Assembly: GCF_904846285.1 (NCBI RefSeq)
Contig: NZ_CAJHAD010000009.1
Coordinates: forward strand, 1-64,000
Origin: Psychrobacter immobilis
Lineage (GTDB): Bacteria; Pseudomonadota; Gammaproteobacteria; Pseudomonadales; Moraxellaceae
Direction: 5' to 3'
DNA: 64,000 nt
Shown here: one piece after another, positions 1 through 7,054 of the stretch
How positions within the stretch are numbered: the stretch's first letter is position 1
Layout: the number at the start of each line of letters is the position of its first letter
Notes under the pieces: generated by a model
The model's database searches: none
What the model was told of the DNA's origin: nothing
Seen by the model: the letters and a program-made list of their open reading frames with translations, nothing else
Translations under genes and position numbers: made by a program

Positions 1-45
1 GACACTTTTAATCACTTGTGCTCGAAAATCTGCTGAATAGGTCAT
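1..45 (-). CDS. IS630-family transposase, N-terminal fragment cut by window edge
   Basis: On the minus strand the first 15 codons read MTYSADFRAQVIKSV. This is the usual opening of IS630/Tc1-type transposases, which start with a helix-turn-helix domain. The gene continues beyond the left edge of the window, so completeness cannot be judged. The family call rests on this short N-terminus only. The position just inside a mobile element end (see 1-107) agrees with it. Confidence 0.6.
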   Translation of the reverse strand, partial: MTYSADFRAQVIKSV

Positions 46-107
46 TTGTTATTCTGCCATTTCGTTTGTTTTAAAACGATTGTATCTTATTTAAAAAGAA
101 CTGACTA
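1..107 (-). mobile_element. IS630-type element, right-hand end
   Basis: This stretch holds the transposase start codon (45) and about 62 bases of leader up to the point where homology to the IS3 remnant begins. That homology starts at 108 with TAGTACGATT, the same bases found at 652. The TA at 108-109 fits the TA target duplication made by IS630 elements, so the element probably inserted into the 3' part of the IS3 transposase gene. The boundary at 107 is inferred from the repeat alignment. The other end lies outside the window. Confidence 0.5.
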
Positions 108-228
108 TAGTACGATTCTTTATGTGGCACCCTTTAAGTTTGAAAAGCGCTATTAGGATAATCTTAATCAGTCAGGCATTGCTGCCTGACTCAAGTAGAT
201 CTGTCTCCGATATAGTCGGGACGGTTCA
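108..228 (+). repeat. 121-bp direct repeat, copy A (IS3 right end)
   Basis: This copy aligns without gaps to 652-772. I count about 25 differences in 121 bases, roughly 79% identity. It carries the last codons of an IS3-type orfB followed by the terminal sequence ending in CGGTTCA. It is the right end of one copy of the element. Confidence 0.85.
109..189 (+). pseudogene. IS3-family OrfB, C-terminal remnant A
   Basis: The reading frame from 109 gives STILYVAPFKFEKRY and then a TAG at 154. Beyond it the frame runs on to a TGA at 187-189. This is the C-terminal tail of an IS3-type integrase, usually written STIGYVSPxEFE. Everything upstream is missing because the IS630-type element abuts it. 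It is dead as a gene. Confidence 0.7.
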
Positions 229-250
229 GTTGAGCGATTAATGAGACATT

Positions 251-734
251 ATGGCTTACAAGACATTGAGCGGCTAGGTATATACTGCTTTTATCATTAA
301 TGTATTTACACGAGTAATTGTCGGCTGGAAAGTATCTAGTCGTATGAACACTGATATAGCAGCGGTAAATCAGGCGATAGCAGACAGAAATAAGCCTAAG
401 GAGGTGATTCATCACAGTGATCGAGGGGTTCAGTGCTTATCCATCTGCTACACCAATAAAATTGCCGAATCGAACATTATTGCGTCTGTGGGCACCAATG
501 GTGATTCATGCAACAATGCATTGGCTAAGACGATTAATAGGATTTATAAATCTGAGGTGTTTCATTATTTAAAGCAGAGCTGGGACGGTGTAAATGATGT
601 TGAACTGGCAACCTTTGAATGGGTGGATTGGTTCAATAAAACCCGTTTGCATAGTACGATTGGTTATGTGTGACCCTTTGAGTTTGAAAAGGGGTATTGT
701 AATAATCTTAATCTGTTAGGTGAAGCTGCCTAGC
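251..734 (+). pseudogene. IS3-family transposase OrfB fragment (rve integrase core)
   Basis: The frame contains VYTAFIINVFTRVIVGW (about 278-328), the HHSDRGVQ motif (about 404-427), DSCNNALAKTINRIYK and the tail TRLHSTIGYV. These are hallmarks of the DDE integrase core of IS3-family OrfB. The N-terminal part of OrfB and all of OrfA are absent. A TAG at 275-277 replaces the expected Trp codon after LSG. A TGA at 672-674 interrupts the tail, after which PFEFEKGY continues in frame to a TAG at 732-734. Both stops and the truncation make it a pseudogene. Confidence 0.85.
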
Positions 735-772
735 TCAAGTAAATCAACTTCCGATAAAGTCGGGGCGGTTCA
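652..772 (+). repeat. 121-bp direct repeat, copy B (IS3 right end)
   Basis: This is the partner of 108-228. It spans the final codons of the OrfB remnant and the terminal sequence TCGGGGCGGTTCA. Two right ends in the same orientation, separated by a partial orfB, indicate two successive insertions or a duplicated and eroded element. Confidence 0.85.
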
Positions 773-1147
773 GTTTAGTCGTTTCTGAAGGTTGGTCTTG
801 GTCTCTTCCAAATAGCTAAGGATAGCTAAAAACAGCTAAGCCTAGCTAGGTTTAGCTATTTAAAGTGTTTTAAAAAGAGCCTAGTAGCTGTCTGAGTCTG
901 ACGTTTTGCCAGTGATCGATTTATTTGTAAATAAATCTATTCATGATGTGCCTTTCTATATTGTCTATATAGAAGTAATGAGTTTTGATCAGCTAGTAAA
1001 AATTGTTGCAGAGAGAAAAAGTGGTTTTGTCTCTTAGTTAAGAATACCTAGTTTATTAAGCATGAAATTAGTACAAAAAAAAGACTTGAAATAGTTATTT
1101 AGTCGCCTAATACTAATCACTCTAACATTTAGTATAAGGAAGGTACG
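773..1147. other. Gene-free stretch with phased AGCTA repeats
   Basis: No convincing reading frame is visible here. It holds the phased repeats at 814-858 and the upstream region of the small acidic gene at 1148. The ribosome binding site of that gene, AAGGAAGG, lies at about 1137-1144. Confidence 0.6.
814..858. repeat. Five AGCTA repeats at exact 10-bp spacing
   Basis: AGCTA occurs at 814, 824, 834, 844 and 854, one per helical turn. The flanking bases vary (aatAGCTAag, gatAGCTAaa, aacAGCTAag, cctAGCTAgg, tttAGCTAtt). Such phasing suggests a protein-binding array on one face of the DNA. No binding protein can be named. Confidence 0.75.
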
Positions 1148-1360
1148 ATGGATAGTCCATACGGTGATGATCATATAGAAAATATTGTTGACTTTGATAA
1201 GCTTACATTAGAAGACCAACAGCTTGAAGATGAAGAGCTTACACCAGAAGAGCAACAGCTTGAAGATGATATTACTGAACAAATGGCAAAGCAGGGTTTA
1301 GCGCACGATGACTTTGAAGGTGACGTGCCTGTTGGGGCTTTCATTGATATAAATCGATAA
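1148..1360 (+). CDS. Small, very acidic hypothetical protein (70 aa)
   Basis: I do not recognise this protein. It has 23 Asp/Glu against three Lys/Arg. It carries an internal duplication, LEDQQLEDEELTPEEQQLEDD, at about residues 21-41. No membrane segment or signal peptide is visible. A strong ribosome binding site (AAGGAAGG) lies just before the ATG and an intrinsic terminator follows at 1382-1416, so it is probably a real single-gene transcription unit. The charge pattern recalls DNA-mimic proteins, but that is only an inference. It faces the minus-strand block of the mobile element. Confidence 0.6.
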   Translation: MDSPYGDDHIENIVDFDKLTLEDQQLEDEELTPEEQQLEDDITEQMAKQGLAHDDFEGDVPVGAFIDINR

Positions 1361-1381
1361 GTTGCTCTGATGCTATTAAAG

Positions 1382-1416
1382 AAAAAAATAAGCTGCGTAA
1401 CGCAGCTTATTTTTTT
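1382..1416. terminator. Bidirectional intrinsic terminator
   Basis: The stem AAATAAGCTGCG/CGCAGCTTATTT with a three-base loop is flanked by an A-run and a T-run. It serves the acidic gene on the plus strand and the alpA-like gene on the minus strand. Confidence 0.9.
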
Positions 1417-1424
1417 ATAGCGTA

Positions 1425-1685
1425 TCAATGAACTCGAGTCGCTATCTTACTTTCAATCCACTTAGCAACTTCGCTTTCGACCCATGCCACACGTCCCTTG
1501 GTTAGCTTAACCTGAACGGGGAAGGTGGGATCGTGACGGTCTGATCTTTTATCGAGCATGTCGTAAATCGTAGTGCTGCTAAGCCCTGTATAATGTACGA
1601 CTTGCTTTAGCGGTAGCATGCGAGGTATTTGCGGCATGCTTCGTGTTGATACGTTTTGTTGAGTGCCTGTGTTTAAAATTTCCAT
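1425..1685 (-). CDS. AlpA-family DNA-binding regulator (86 aa)
   Basis: A small winged-helix/MerR-like regulator of the AlpA type. The helix-turn-helix is seen in VVHYTGLSSTTIYDML (about residues 29-44) and the wing in FPVQVKLTKGRVAWVESEVAKW. The start at 1685 is chosen because AAGGAG lies six to seven bases upstream; an in-frame ATG at 1718 would add 11 residues but has no such site. AlpA proteins of P4-like elements activate excision or the integrase, so this is the likely excision regulator here, although it lies at the opposite end of the block from the integrase. Confidence 0.85.
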   Translation of the reverse strand: MEILNTGTQQNVSTRSMPQIPRMLPLKQVVHYTGLSSTTIYDMLDKRSDRHDPTFPVQVKLTKGRVAWVESEVAKWIESKIATRVH

Positions 1686-1796
1686 GAATATCTCCTTATT
1701 AGTTAATGAGAGCGTCATCTCTCATACAGTGAGGGAGTCCCATATTTTTTTACGGCATCCTATACAGTCCGTTCTCTAGTCTTGGGTTGAAGTAAT

Positions 1797-1828
1797 AAAA
1801 AAGGAGCAGAATGAATCCGCTCCTTTTT
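1797..1828 (-). terminator. Intrinsic terminator after the Gp3-like gene
   Basis: The inverted repeat AAAAAGGAGC/GCTCCTTTTT has an 11-base loop and lies 26 bases beyond the end of the gene at 1854. It is symmetrical enough to work in both directions. Confidence 0.8.
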
Positions 1829-1853
1829 ATGTCACCTATCTGCTTTGAATGCG

Positions 1854-2765
1854 TTAGCTCACCGCTGTAACACTTTGCCGTAATCCTTGCTCAATGCTAG
1901 TCACGTTATGAGTCGCTAACCTGTTTTGATAATTCCCTTGCTGAACACTACTGACATCATCAGTCTCTACTGGATAAAATTCTTCGACCACATCAAGTAG
2001 ACTATCGCTATCAATCTCAAAGCACGAATTCACATAGCCAAGCTTCGCGGCTTCCTCTAATGCCGCTTGATCAAAGCCGTGTTCACTTAGCTCGGTATCA
2101 ATCGCTCTGGCATGTTGTACTGCATCTTTAAGTGTCACACCATCACGCAAGGTTAAATCCACAAAGTAAATCGGCGTTCGATAGCTTTGCGTCGTGCTTT
2201 TACCTCGTAGGGTTAGTTGCAGTGGCAAACACGACAGCTTATTGCTTGATACTGCTGCAAAATAGCTCAGCCGTGCTGCAAGCGTTCTAATGCTATTAAA
2301 GCCTGTAGTGCGAAAGATAAACGTACCAAGCTCATCGTCTTCACTGAGATTAACGTACAAGCGACCATATGGCTTACACGCGCCACCTTGCGCGAGTGGA
2401 CAGCGATCAGGTGATGGGCATGGCAGTGTTTCCACGCCATTGCTTGTGCGGCGCTGACACTGCTCACCGTCACCCACACATAACGGTCTGCCCGTTTGTC
2501 TATCAAATAGCGTGTACTCAGCTCGTAGGTTTAATTCTGGATCATTGAACAGCATACGTACGGGAATATGTCTGAGCTTACCGTCATTATTTGCACGTAG
2601 CTTTTCGTCTAGTGGATGATTGATCCAGCCGTCTTTATTTTGAACTTGGCTGGTGATGGTGAATTGATCGTCTTTAGCAGGAAGACGTTTGCCGTCTTTT
2701 TGAACGACACGTCCAATGCTGATGCGACCTAAAACTGGTGGAGTAATCGTTAGACCTTTAATCAT
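1854..2765 (-). CDS. Gp3-like / 'hydrolase or metal-binding' phage protein (303 aa)
   Basis: The protein matches by eye a family found in integrative elements, often named hydrolase or metal-binding protein and related to recombination-directionality-factor-like Gp3 proteins. Five cysteines at about residues 96, 103, 116, 122 and 130 (CPSPDRCPLA, ACKPYGRL) suggest a metal-binding knuckle. The following FIFRTTGFNSIRTLAARL is characteristic. The start at 2765 has GAGGA eight bases upstream; an ATG at 2780 overlaps that site and is less likely. Its neighbours are a YqaJ exonuclease and AlpA, which suggests a role in element recombination or excision. The biochemical function is unproven. Confidence 0.65.
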   Translation of the reverse strand: MIKGLTITPPVLGRISIGRVVQKDGKRLPAKDDQFTITSQVQNKDGWINHPLDEKLRANNDGKLRHIPVRMLFNDPELNLRAEYTLFDRQTGRPLCVGDGEQCQRRTSNGVETLPCPSPDRCPLAQGGACKPYGRLYVNLSEDDELGTFIFRTTGFNSIRTLAARLSYFAAVSSNKLSCLPLQLTLRGKSTTQSYRTPIYFVDLTLRDGVTLKDAVQHARAIDTELSEHGFDQAALEEAAKLGYVNSCFEIDSDSLLDVVEEFYPVETDDVSSVQQGNYQNRLATHNVTSIEQGLRQSVTAVS

Positions 2766-2795
2766 AGTGATATTCCTCATATGTTTTAGTTAGCC

Positions 2796-2824
2796 ATAAA
2801 AAGCCCACCTGTGCTAGGTGGGCT
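2796..2824 (-). terminator. Intrinsic terminator after the YqaJ gene
   Basis: On the minus strand AGCCCACCT-agcac-AGGTGGGCT is followed by TTTTT. It separates the YqaJ gene from the next gene in the same direction. Confidence 0.9.
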
Positions 2825-2901
2825 GTTATGTGCTTACTTTAATTGATTATCTTTGATCGGTTGATGAATGTATTGATGGTTATTAATAAGTGATTGATGG
2901 C

Positions 2902-4032
2902 TTAATCGTTTAAGACCACAAAGCGACGACTACCTTGACGAGTTTTGCCAAATTTAGCTAATAGCTCAGGATGGGCTTTGATAACGGCTTTACTATCCAA
3001 GCCAATACTGTCTTTCGAGCGTTTCCAAGAAATTGCGCCCATCGAAAATACCGCAATCTCATTATCTTGGATTAAGCTTTGCAGCTGATGCTTCACTTGA
3101 TCATGACGCTGCTCTAGTTCCTGCATGTAATCACGGTAGCTAAGCAACTGCTCGAACAACTTGTTCGCACCATCGTCATCTCGTAGATCAACCTTGCTTG
3201 ATGGCTCAGGCGTTGGATAAAGCTGCTTTAATGCTCTCGCTGCGGACTCACTATGATCAGGGGTTGGTGGCGTATCTGTCTCCACGTATTGCCAGAATTC
3301 ACGCTCATGCTCGATAATAGAGGCAATCAAGCGCTCATCACGCTCAACCTTATAAATCTTCGCTTCATGTCCGCAAAGCAGCACACAGATATGCGCAGCC
3401 TGCTTACCCGTAACCGCTAATTGATGCTGCACTTGGCAGGTGACATATAACGGTACGCCATGCTTCCAAAGCTTAGCACCATGTTCCCCAGCCGTTTTAC
3501 ACTCTAAAATTTGTACCTCGTCACTACCAGTGATTGCGTAGTCTAAATTAGCTAACATAAAGGCTTTGTCAGGATCAGGATGCTGCAAGATGGCATTGAC
3601 ACGCCTGACCTTATTGCCAGTGTGTTCTTGATAGTATTTAGCCACCATTGGCTCTAGCGTATTGCCCCAGTACAAAGGCGAATAGCCATCAATACTCTCA
3701 TCGACGCTTGATTCCATACGTCCTGTCTTAATCATCCATAACTCCAGCATGGATAGATAAGGATGTATACCACAAGCAGCTGCGGCATCAGAGCTGCCAA
3801 TGCCTTGCTTGCGAAATTGTAGCCAGTCCTCACGGCTTAGGTTTTTAGTATCAACCAAACGCTTAGGGGTGGTTGATTGATTAGCAGATGGCTTAACCGC
3901 TTTATTATCTACTTTAGGCGTTGGCAACTCTTCGCTATTGTGCCGAGCTTTGATTGAAGCCTTACTCTTAACGGTTACACGCTTAGCTCTTGGCTGAATG
4001 ATTGTTGTATTGTTTAATGCGATCATGTTCAT
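2902..4032 (-). CDS. YqaJ-type viral recombinase / exonuclease (376 aa)
   Basis: A PD-(D/E)XK nuclease of the YqaJ (lambda exonuclease-like) family. Visible motifs are GIGSSDAAAACGIHPY (about residues 77-92), WGNTLEP with Glu127, ANLDYAI with Asp164, ILECKTA with Glu177 and Lys179, and the Gln motif CQVQHQL (about 199-205). The first 60 residues are basic, low in complexity and not part of the domain. The start has AAGGAG seven bases upstream. Such enzymes resect DNA ends for single-strand annealing recombination. No separate annealing protein (Bet/RecT/Erf) is obvious nearby; the adjacent Gp3-like or DUF932 protein could partner it. Confidence 0.9.
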   Translation of the reverse strand: MNMIALNNTTIIQPRAKRVTVKSKASIKARHNSEELPTPKVDNKAVKPSANQSTTPKRLVDTKNLSREDWLQFRKQGIGSSDAAAACGIHPYLSMLELWMIKTGRMESSVDESIDGYSPLYWGNTLEPMVAKYYQEHTGNKVRRVNAILQHPDPDKAFMLANLDYAITGSDEVQILECKTAGEHGAKLWKHGVPLYVTCQVQHQLAVTGKQAAHICVLLCGHEAKIYKVERDERLIASIIEHEREFWQYVETDTPPTPDHSESAARALKQLYPTPEPSSKVDLRDDDGANKLFEQLLSYRDYMQELEQRHDQVKHQLQSLIQDNEIAVFSMGAISWKRSKDSIGLDSKAVIKAHPELLAKFGKTRQGSRRFVVLND

Positions 4033-4095
4033 GATGAACTCCTTCGTTAGATTTATTATTCATAAGTAATACGGTACTTTGTTTGATTAGCGGCA

Positions 4096-4121
4096 TAAAA
4101 AAACCACGCTCAAAGGCGTGG
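4096..4121 (-). terminator. Intrinsic terminator after the DUF932 gene
   Basis: On the minus strand CCACGC-ctttga-GCGTGG is followed by seven Ts. It lies between the DUF932 gene and the YqaJ gene, so these are separate transcription units. Confidence 0.9.
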
Positions 4122-4162
4122 TTGATTCATTAGTTAAATACAGTGTCTATGCGATTAGGCGA

Positions 4163-5158
4163 CTAGGCAATTAAGCGCAGCGCTTCATCGAGGCTTTTAT
4201 CTTTAAGCTTTGCCCCTGCGCCAAACCATGCTGAGTCAAGGCGATGATCCTGCGACATAGCACGGCGTTCATGATCAACAAACTCCGTCATGGCTGACAG
4301 CAAGCCATAAGCGGTGTCTTTAGCCGAGTCTAAATCTGCGCCTCGGCCTTGGCCGTTAAACATAGTCATCACCTGATTCATGGCACGGGCATTAGGAACC
4401 GCTTCTTTCTCCTTCTTAGCGGTATTAAACAGAATCAAGCCGTCGTCTTTGACATCGTTAAACACGCGGTTTAAATAATTGGCCGCTTCTGCTTGGGTCA
4501 CTCGTCTGTTGGTTAGCTGCTTCATCTCATAGTTAAAGTCGTCCCACTGGCTGACAGACACGCCTAGTTGTTGTTTTACCTTGTCGGCATCAAAGGTAGT
4601 GCTATGCGGTACTTTGACCACGCCGCCACTACCATCAGCCAAACTGATTGCTAAGGTGTTATTACACACCACACGGATATTGGTGAACTGTGCTGTGGTG
4701 GCTAATGTCCCATCACAAGCGGTTGCTAGTAGCAAATAGCCATGACTGACATCACCACCTCGTAGTGTTGCTGATTGACCAGTACGAGCGAGTGCCCAGA
4801 ACTTACGACCGCCTTTAAGCACTCCTGCTGTTTCTAGCTCAAAGTCAGCTTGTTCGGTGAGATCCCGATAAAACTCTAGAATCTCACTCGGTTGTACTTC
4901 TTGGTAGCGTTGACTGACCACTGACAACGGCTCCAAGTTATCACTGCGATACAGCACCTTATTGCTATCAAAAGGCATGATCAGGTTTTGGCCTTTATCA
5001 TTGGTTGCCATGTAGCTGACGTCTGAGGACTCAATACGCCAATCCATACCTGCCTCACGTGCCCAGACTTCGATAGGCTGCTTGGGGGATAACTCTTGCC
5101 CTAGTCCATGCCAGGGGGTTTCGCCGACGTACGCCATTGATTCGATTAAATGTGCCAT
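4163..5158 (-). CDS. DUF932 phage/plasmid-like protein (331 aa)
   Basis: The protein begins MAHLIESMAYVGETPWHGLG and contains ATAQFTNIRVVCNNTLA, both typical of the DUF932 (TIGR03299) family of plasmids, phages and integrative elements. Its biochemical function is unknown. It is close to the usual family length and looks intact. AAGGAG lies nine bases before the ATG. The neighbouring YqaJ nuclease suggests a role in recombination or DNA maintenance, by association only. Confidence 0.85.
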   Translation of the reverse strand: MAHLIESMAYVGETPWHGLGQELSPKQPIEVWAREAGMDWRIESSDVSYMATNDKGQNLIMPFDSNKVLYRSDNLEPLSVVSQRYQEVQPSEILEFYRDLTEQADFELETAGVLKGGRKFWALARTGQSATLRGGDVSHGYLLLATACDGTLATTAQFTNIRVVCNNTLAISLADGSGGVVKVPHSTTFDADKVKQQLGVSVSQWDDFNYEMKQLTNRRVTQAEAANYLNRVFNDVKDDGLILFNTAKKEKEAVPNARAMNQVMTMFNGQGRGADLDSAKDTAYGLLSAMTEFVDHERRAMSQDHRLDSAWFGAGAKLKDKSLDEALRLIA

Positions 5159-5212
5159 GGTATTGCTCCTTGATATATTAGATGGTTTTGCTTAATGGGT
5201 TATATGAGTGCT

Positions 5213-5503
5213 TTAGATCGTAAAGGTTGATAAGCAGGTATGACAGGAATAACGGGGTCTTTCGGATAAAGTAATTAAAGGTGGCTGCTGTCGCTTGTCT
5301 TTAGCCAAGCTGATCGCAGAAGCCATGGCAGTCCCTACCACCACACCGATTGTTGCATTGATTTTGTAGTACTTGCAGATACTCATACCAAGCCCTGAAA
5401 GGGAAGATTGTGAACACAGTTGCTCAAAGATAGTAGATGCACTGTCACCAGGTAGACTACTTGTGACGTTTGATGAATGACAGTGAGGGCAGATTGGTCT
5501 CAT
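5213..5503 (-). CDS. Small zinc-ribbon protein with hydrophobic middle (96 aa)
   Basis: The protein opens with ICPHCHSS and ends with SCHTCLSTF, forming two CxxC knuckles that could make one zinc ribbon. Between them a small-residue-rich hydrophobic stretch (ATIGVVVGTAMASAISLA, about residues 50-67) could be a membrane segment or a glycine-zipper-like helix. AAGGAG precedes the ATG. I do not recognise a named family. It sits among element genes, and no function can be assigned. Confidence 0.7.
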   Translation of the reverse strand: MRPICPHCHSSNVTSSLPGDSASTIFEQLCSQSSLSGLGMSICKYYKINATIGVVVGTAMASAISLAKDKRQQPPLITLSERPRYSCHTCLSTFTI

Positions 5504-5527
5504 AGAGAACTCCTTTTTTTATTGCGC

Positions 5528-5559
5528 ATAAAAAAAGGCCTGCAATGAAGCAGACCTTT
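5528..5559 (-). terminator. Intrinsic terminator after the Gp2-like gene
   Basis: On the minus strand AAAGGTCTGC-ttcatt-GCAGGCCTTT is followed by further Ts. One G-T pair is present in the stem. Confidence 0.85.
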
Positions 5560-5697
5560 GAATGGAATGAGTGAGTGTTAAACAGACAGGTAAGCGAGGC
5601 TATCTGTCTTATCTCATGGGGGTACTATATATCTAAGATTATTTTGCTATGAGATTGTGCCTCTATGCTTTACCTACATCAGCTCCCTTTTACTAAG

Positions 5698-6585
5698 CTA
5701 CTTAAGCATACTTTGCCCAAAGGTATTCATATTCGGTAAAGACACTTTAAGACGTTGATAGCTGCCATCAGGCTTATCAGGACGGGTTAAATACAAAGCG
5801 GCATTAACCGCATTCTCAACTTCTTGCAAGTTATTACGATGGATCATCCCAATACCAAGCTTGCCGTAGCGTGCAAGGCCTTCCTTATATTCTTTAGTAT
5901 TTAGGATAAAGCAATAGCCAACGCCTTCAGTAATATCTCGCCATTTTTGTCCAACTTGATCAGCCAAATAGCTGTCCTTGTAATGTTTTGCGCCATCAAA
6001 GATCAATAGCAGATGACAGTGAAAGCCACCATTTTCTCCACCATGTTCTAATGACCAAGCATGATGAAGTAAATGCTTAAAACAAGTATCGCCATTATGA
6101 ATGGCGTCTCTTAACTTTTTCATATGAAAGTCAAAATCACGAATAGAAATGTGATGACTGATCTCTTGTATGTATTTTAAATCCACTCTTACAAACAACA
6201 ATCTTGAATGATTTGAGATTAGGTTTCTGATATTAGGCTCTAAGCTTTTGCTGTTTTGATTACTTTGATAACGCCACGCATTGTAATCCTTCTTAATGAC
6301 CTTTTCATAGTTTGACAGTAAATTAATAAACTGCATTGTCTTTTCATTATCCCAAAAGACGTTATAAGGATAATCGTTACCAATAATTATATTGGTGCTT
6401 TCTATAAATGCCTGGAGTGGTTTTGAATATATGAATTCAGAATCAAGGCTAATCATGAACGAGTAGTAGAACTCGTTCAATTGGCTTTTGATTTGTTGGA
6501 AATTGATGCTACTAAATAATACATCTCTAACCAGTCTGTCGACGTTCGAGATGAGTTGTGAGTGATTAACGGTTGAATAGATCAT
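5698..6585 (-). CDS. Inovirus Gp2-like (YagK/YfjJ C-terminal) protein (295 aa)
   Basis: The C-terminal half resembles the inovirus Gp2 / YagK_YfjJ_C family. It contains a Glu-His pair at about 180-181 (SLEHGG) and GFHCHLLLIFDG with His189 and His191, a HUH-like metal motif, then NAALYLTRPDKPDG. Similar proteins are found in phage satellites and islands and are thought to be replication-related. The N-terminal 110 residues are Asn/Ser/Tyr-rich and not recognised. AGGA lies before the ATG. Together with the repeats at 6910-6953 it may form a replication module, which is an inference. Confidence 0.75.
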   Translation of the reverse strand: MIYSTVNHSQLISNVDRLVRDVLFSSINFQQIKSQLNEFYYSFMISLDSEFIYSKPLQAFIESTNIIIGNDYPYNVFWDNEKTMQFINLLSNYEKVIKKDYNAWRYQSNQNSKSLEPNIRNLISNHSRLLFVRVDLKYIQEISHHISIRDFDFHMKKLRDAIHNGDTCFKHLLHHAWSLEHGGENGGFHCHLLLIFDGAKHYKDSYLADQVGQKWRDITEGVGYCFILNTKEYKEGLARYGKLGIGMIHRNNLQEVENAVNAALYLTRPDKPDGSYQRLKVSLPNMNTFGQSMLK

Positions 6586-6663
6586 GGTTTGTTTTCCTAT
6601 GAATATAAAGTTGAATGGGTGCTACATATATTTATAGGGTTGTGTATTTTTTTATTCCTAGGT

Positions 6664-6678
6664 GCGGATAGTATCCGC
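6664..6678. promoter_or_regulatory. Perfect 7-1-7 palindrome upstream of the Gp2-like gene
   Basis: GCGGATA-g-TATCCGC is a perfect inverted repeat about 80 bases upstream of the Gp2-like gene. The rest of 6586-7054 has no gene. The size and position suit an operator for a dimeric repressor, but no repressor gene is obvious. Confidence 0.6.
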
Positions 6679-6909
6679 CTTAGTTAAGCAGTCCTTAATA
6701 TAACTTATATTATCTTACCGTCCTTTTGCTGGTGTCAAAATAGCAGTTTTATATAGGCAGCCTTGGGTGTACGAAAAATAAAACCCCGTAAATTACTGCA
6801 CCTTGGAGAAGAGGGTGAAGATGGAGTTAGCTGATCATCATTAACGTTAGTTTATAAGGATTTTATAGCTCAACCTTATATAATTCATTTGATATACTAA
6901 ATTTATACC

Positions 6910-6953
6910 GACGTTCTAATGACGTTTTAACGATGTTTTAATGACGAAAATAA
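6910..6953 (+). repeat. Tandem 11-bp repeats (iteron-like)
   Basis: Four adjoining units are seen: GACGTTCTAAT, GACGTTTTAAC, GATGTTTTAAT and the diverged GACGAAAATAA. They lie about 100 bases before the gene at 7055, in very AT-rich DNA. Eleven-base direct repeats next to an AT-rich stretch recall replication iterons or an autoregulatory operator. Confidence 0.75.
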
Positions 6954-7054
6954 TGGTATTCTAACAATAAGGAATTAGTAAAAAACAATTTACTTTTAAT
7001 TATTATATAATAAAATATAATGAAACAGAGGCTTGTTAACAGGACAAGAATTGC

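Noticed and set aside
191..415. Minus-strand reading frame over the IS3 remnant
   Set aside because: It is antisense to the recognisable OrfB core and lacks a ribosome binding site.
700..1147. Search for a duplicate of the tRNA-Ser 3' end as the distal attachment site
   Set aside because: No stretch matching the T-arm and acceptor end was found here or elsewhere left of the integrase.
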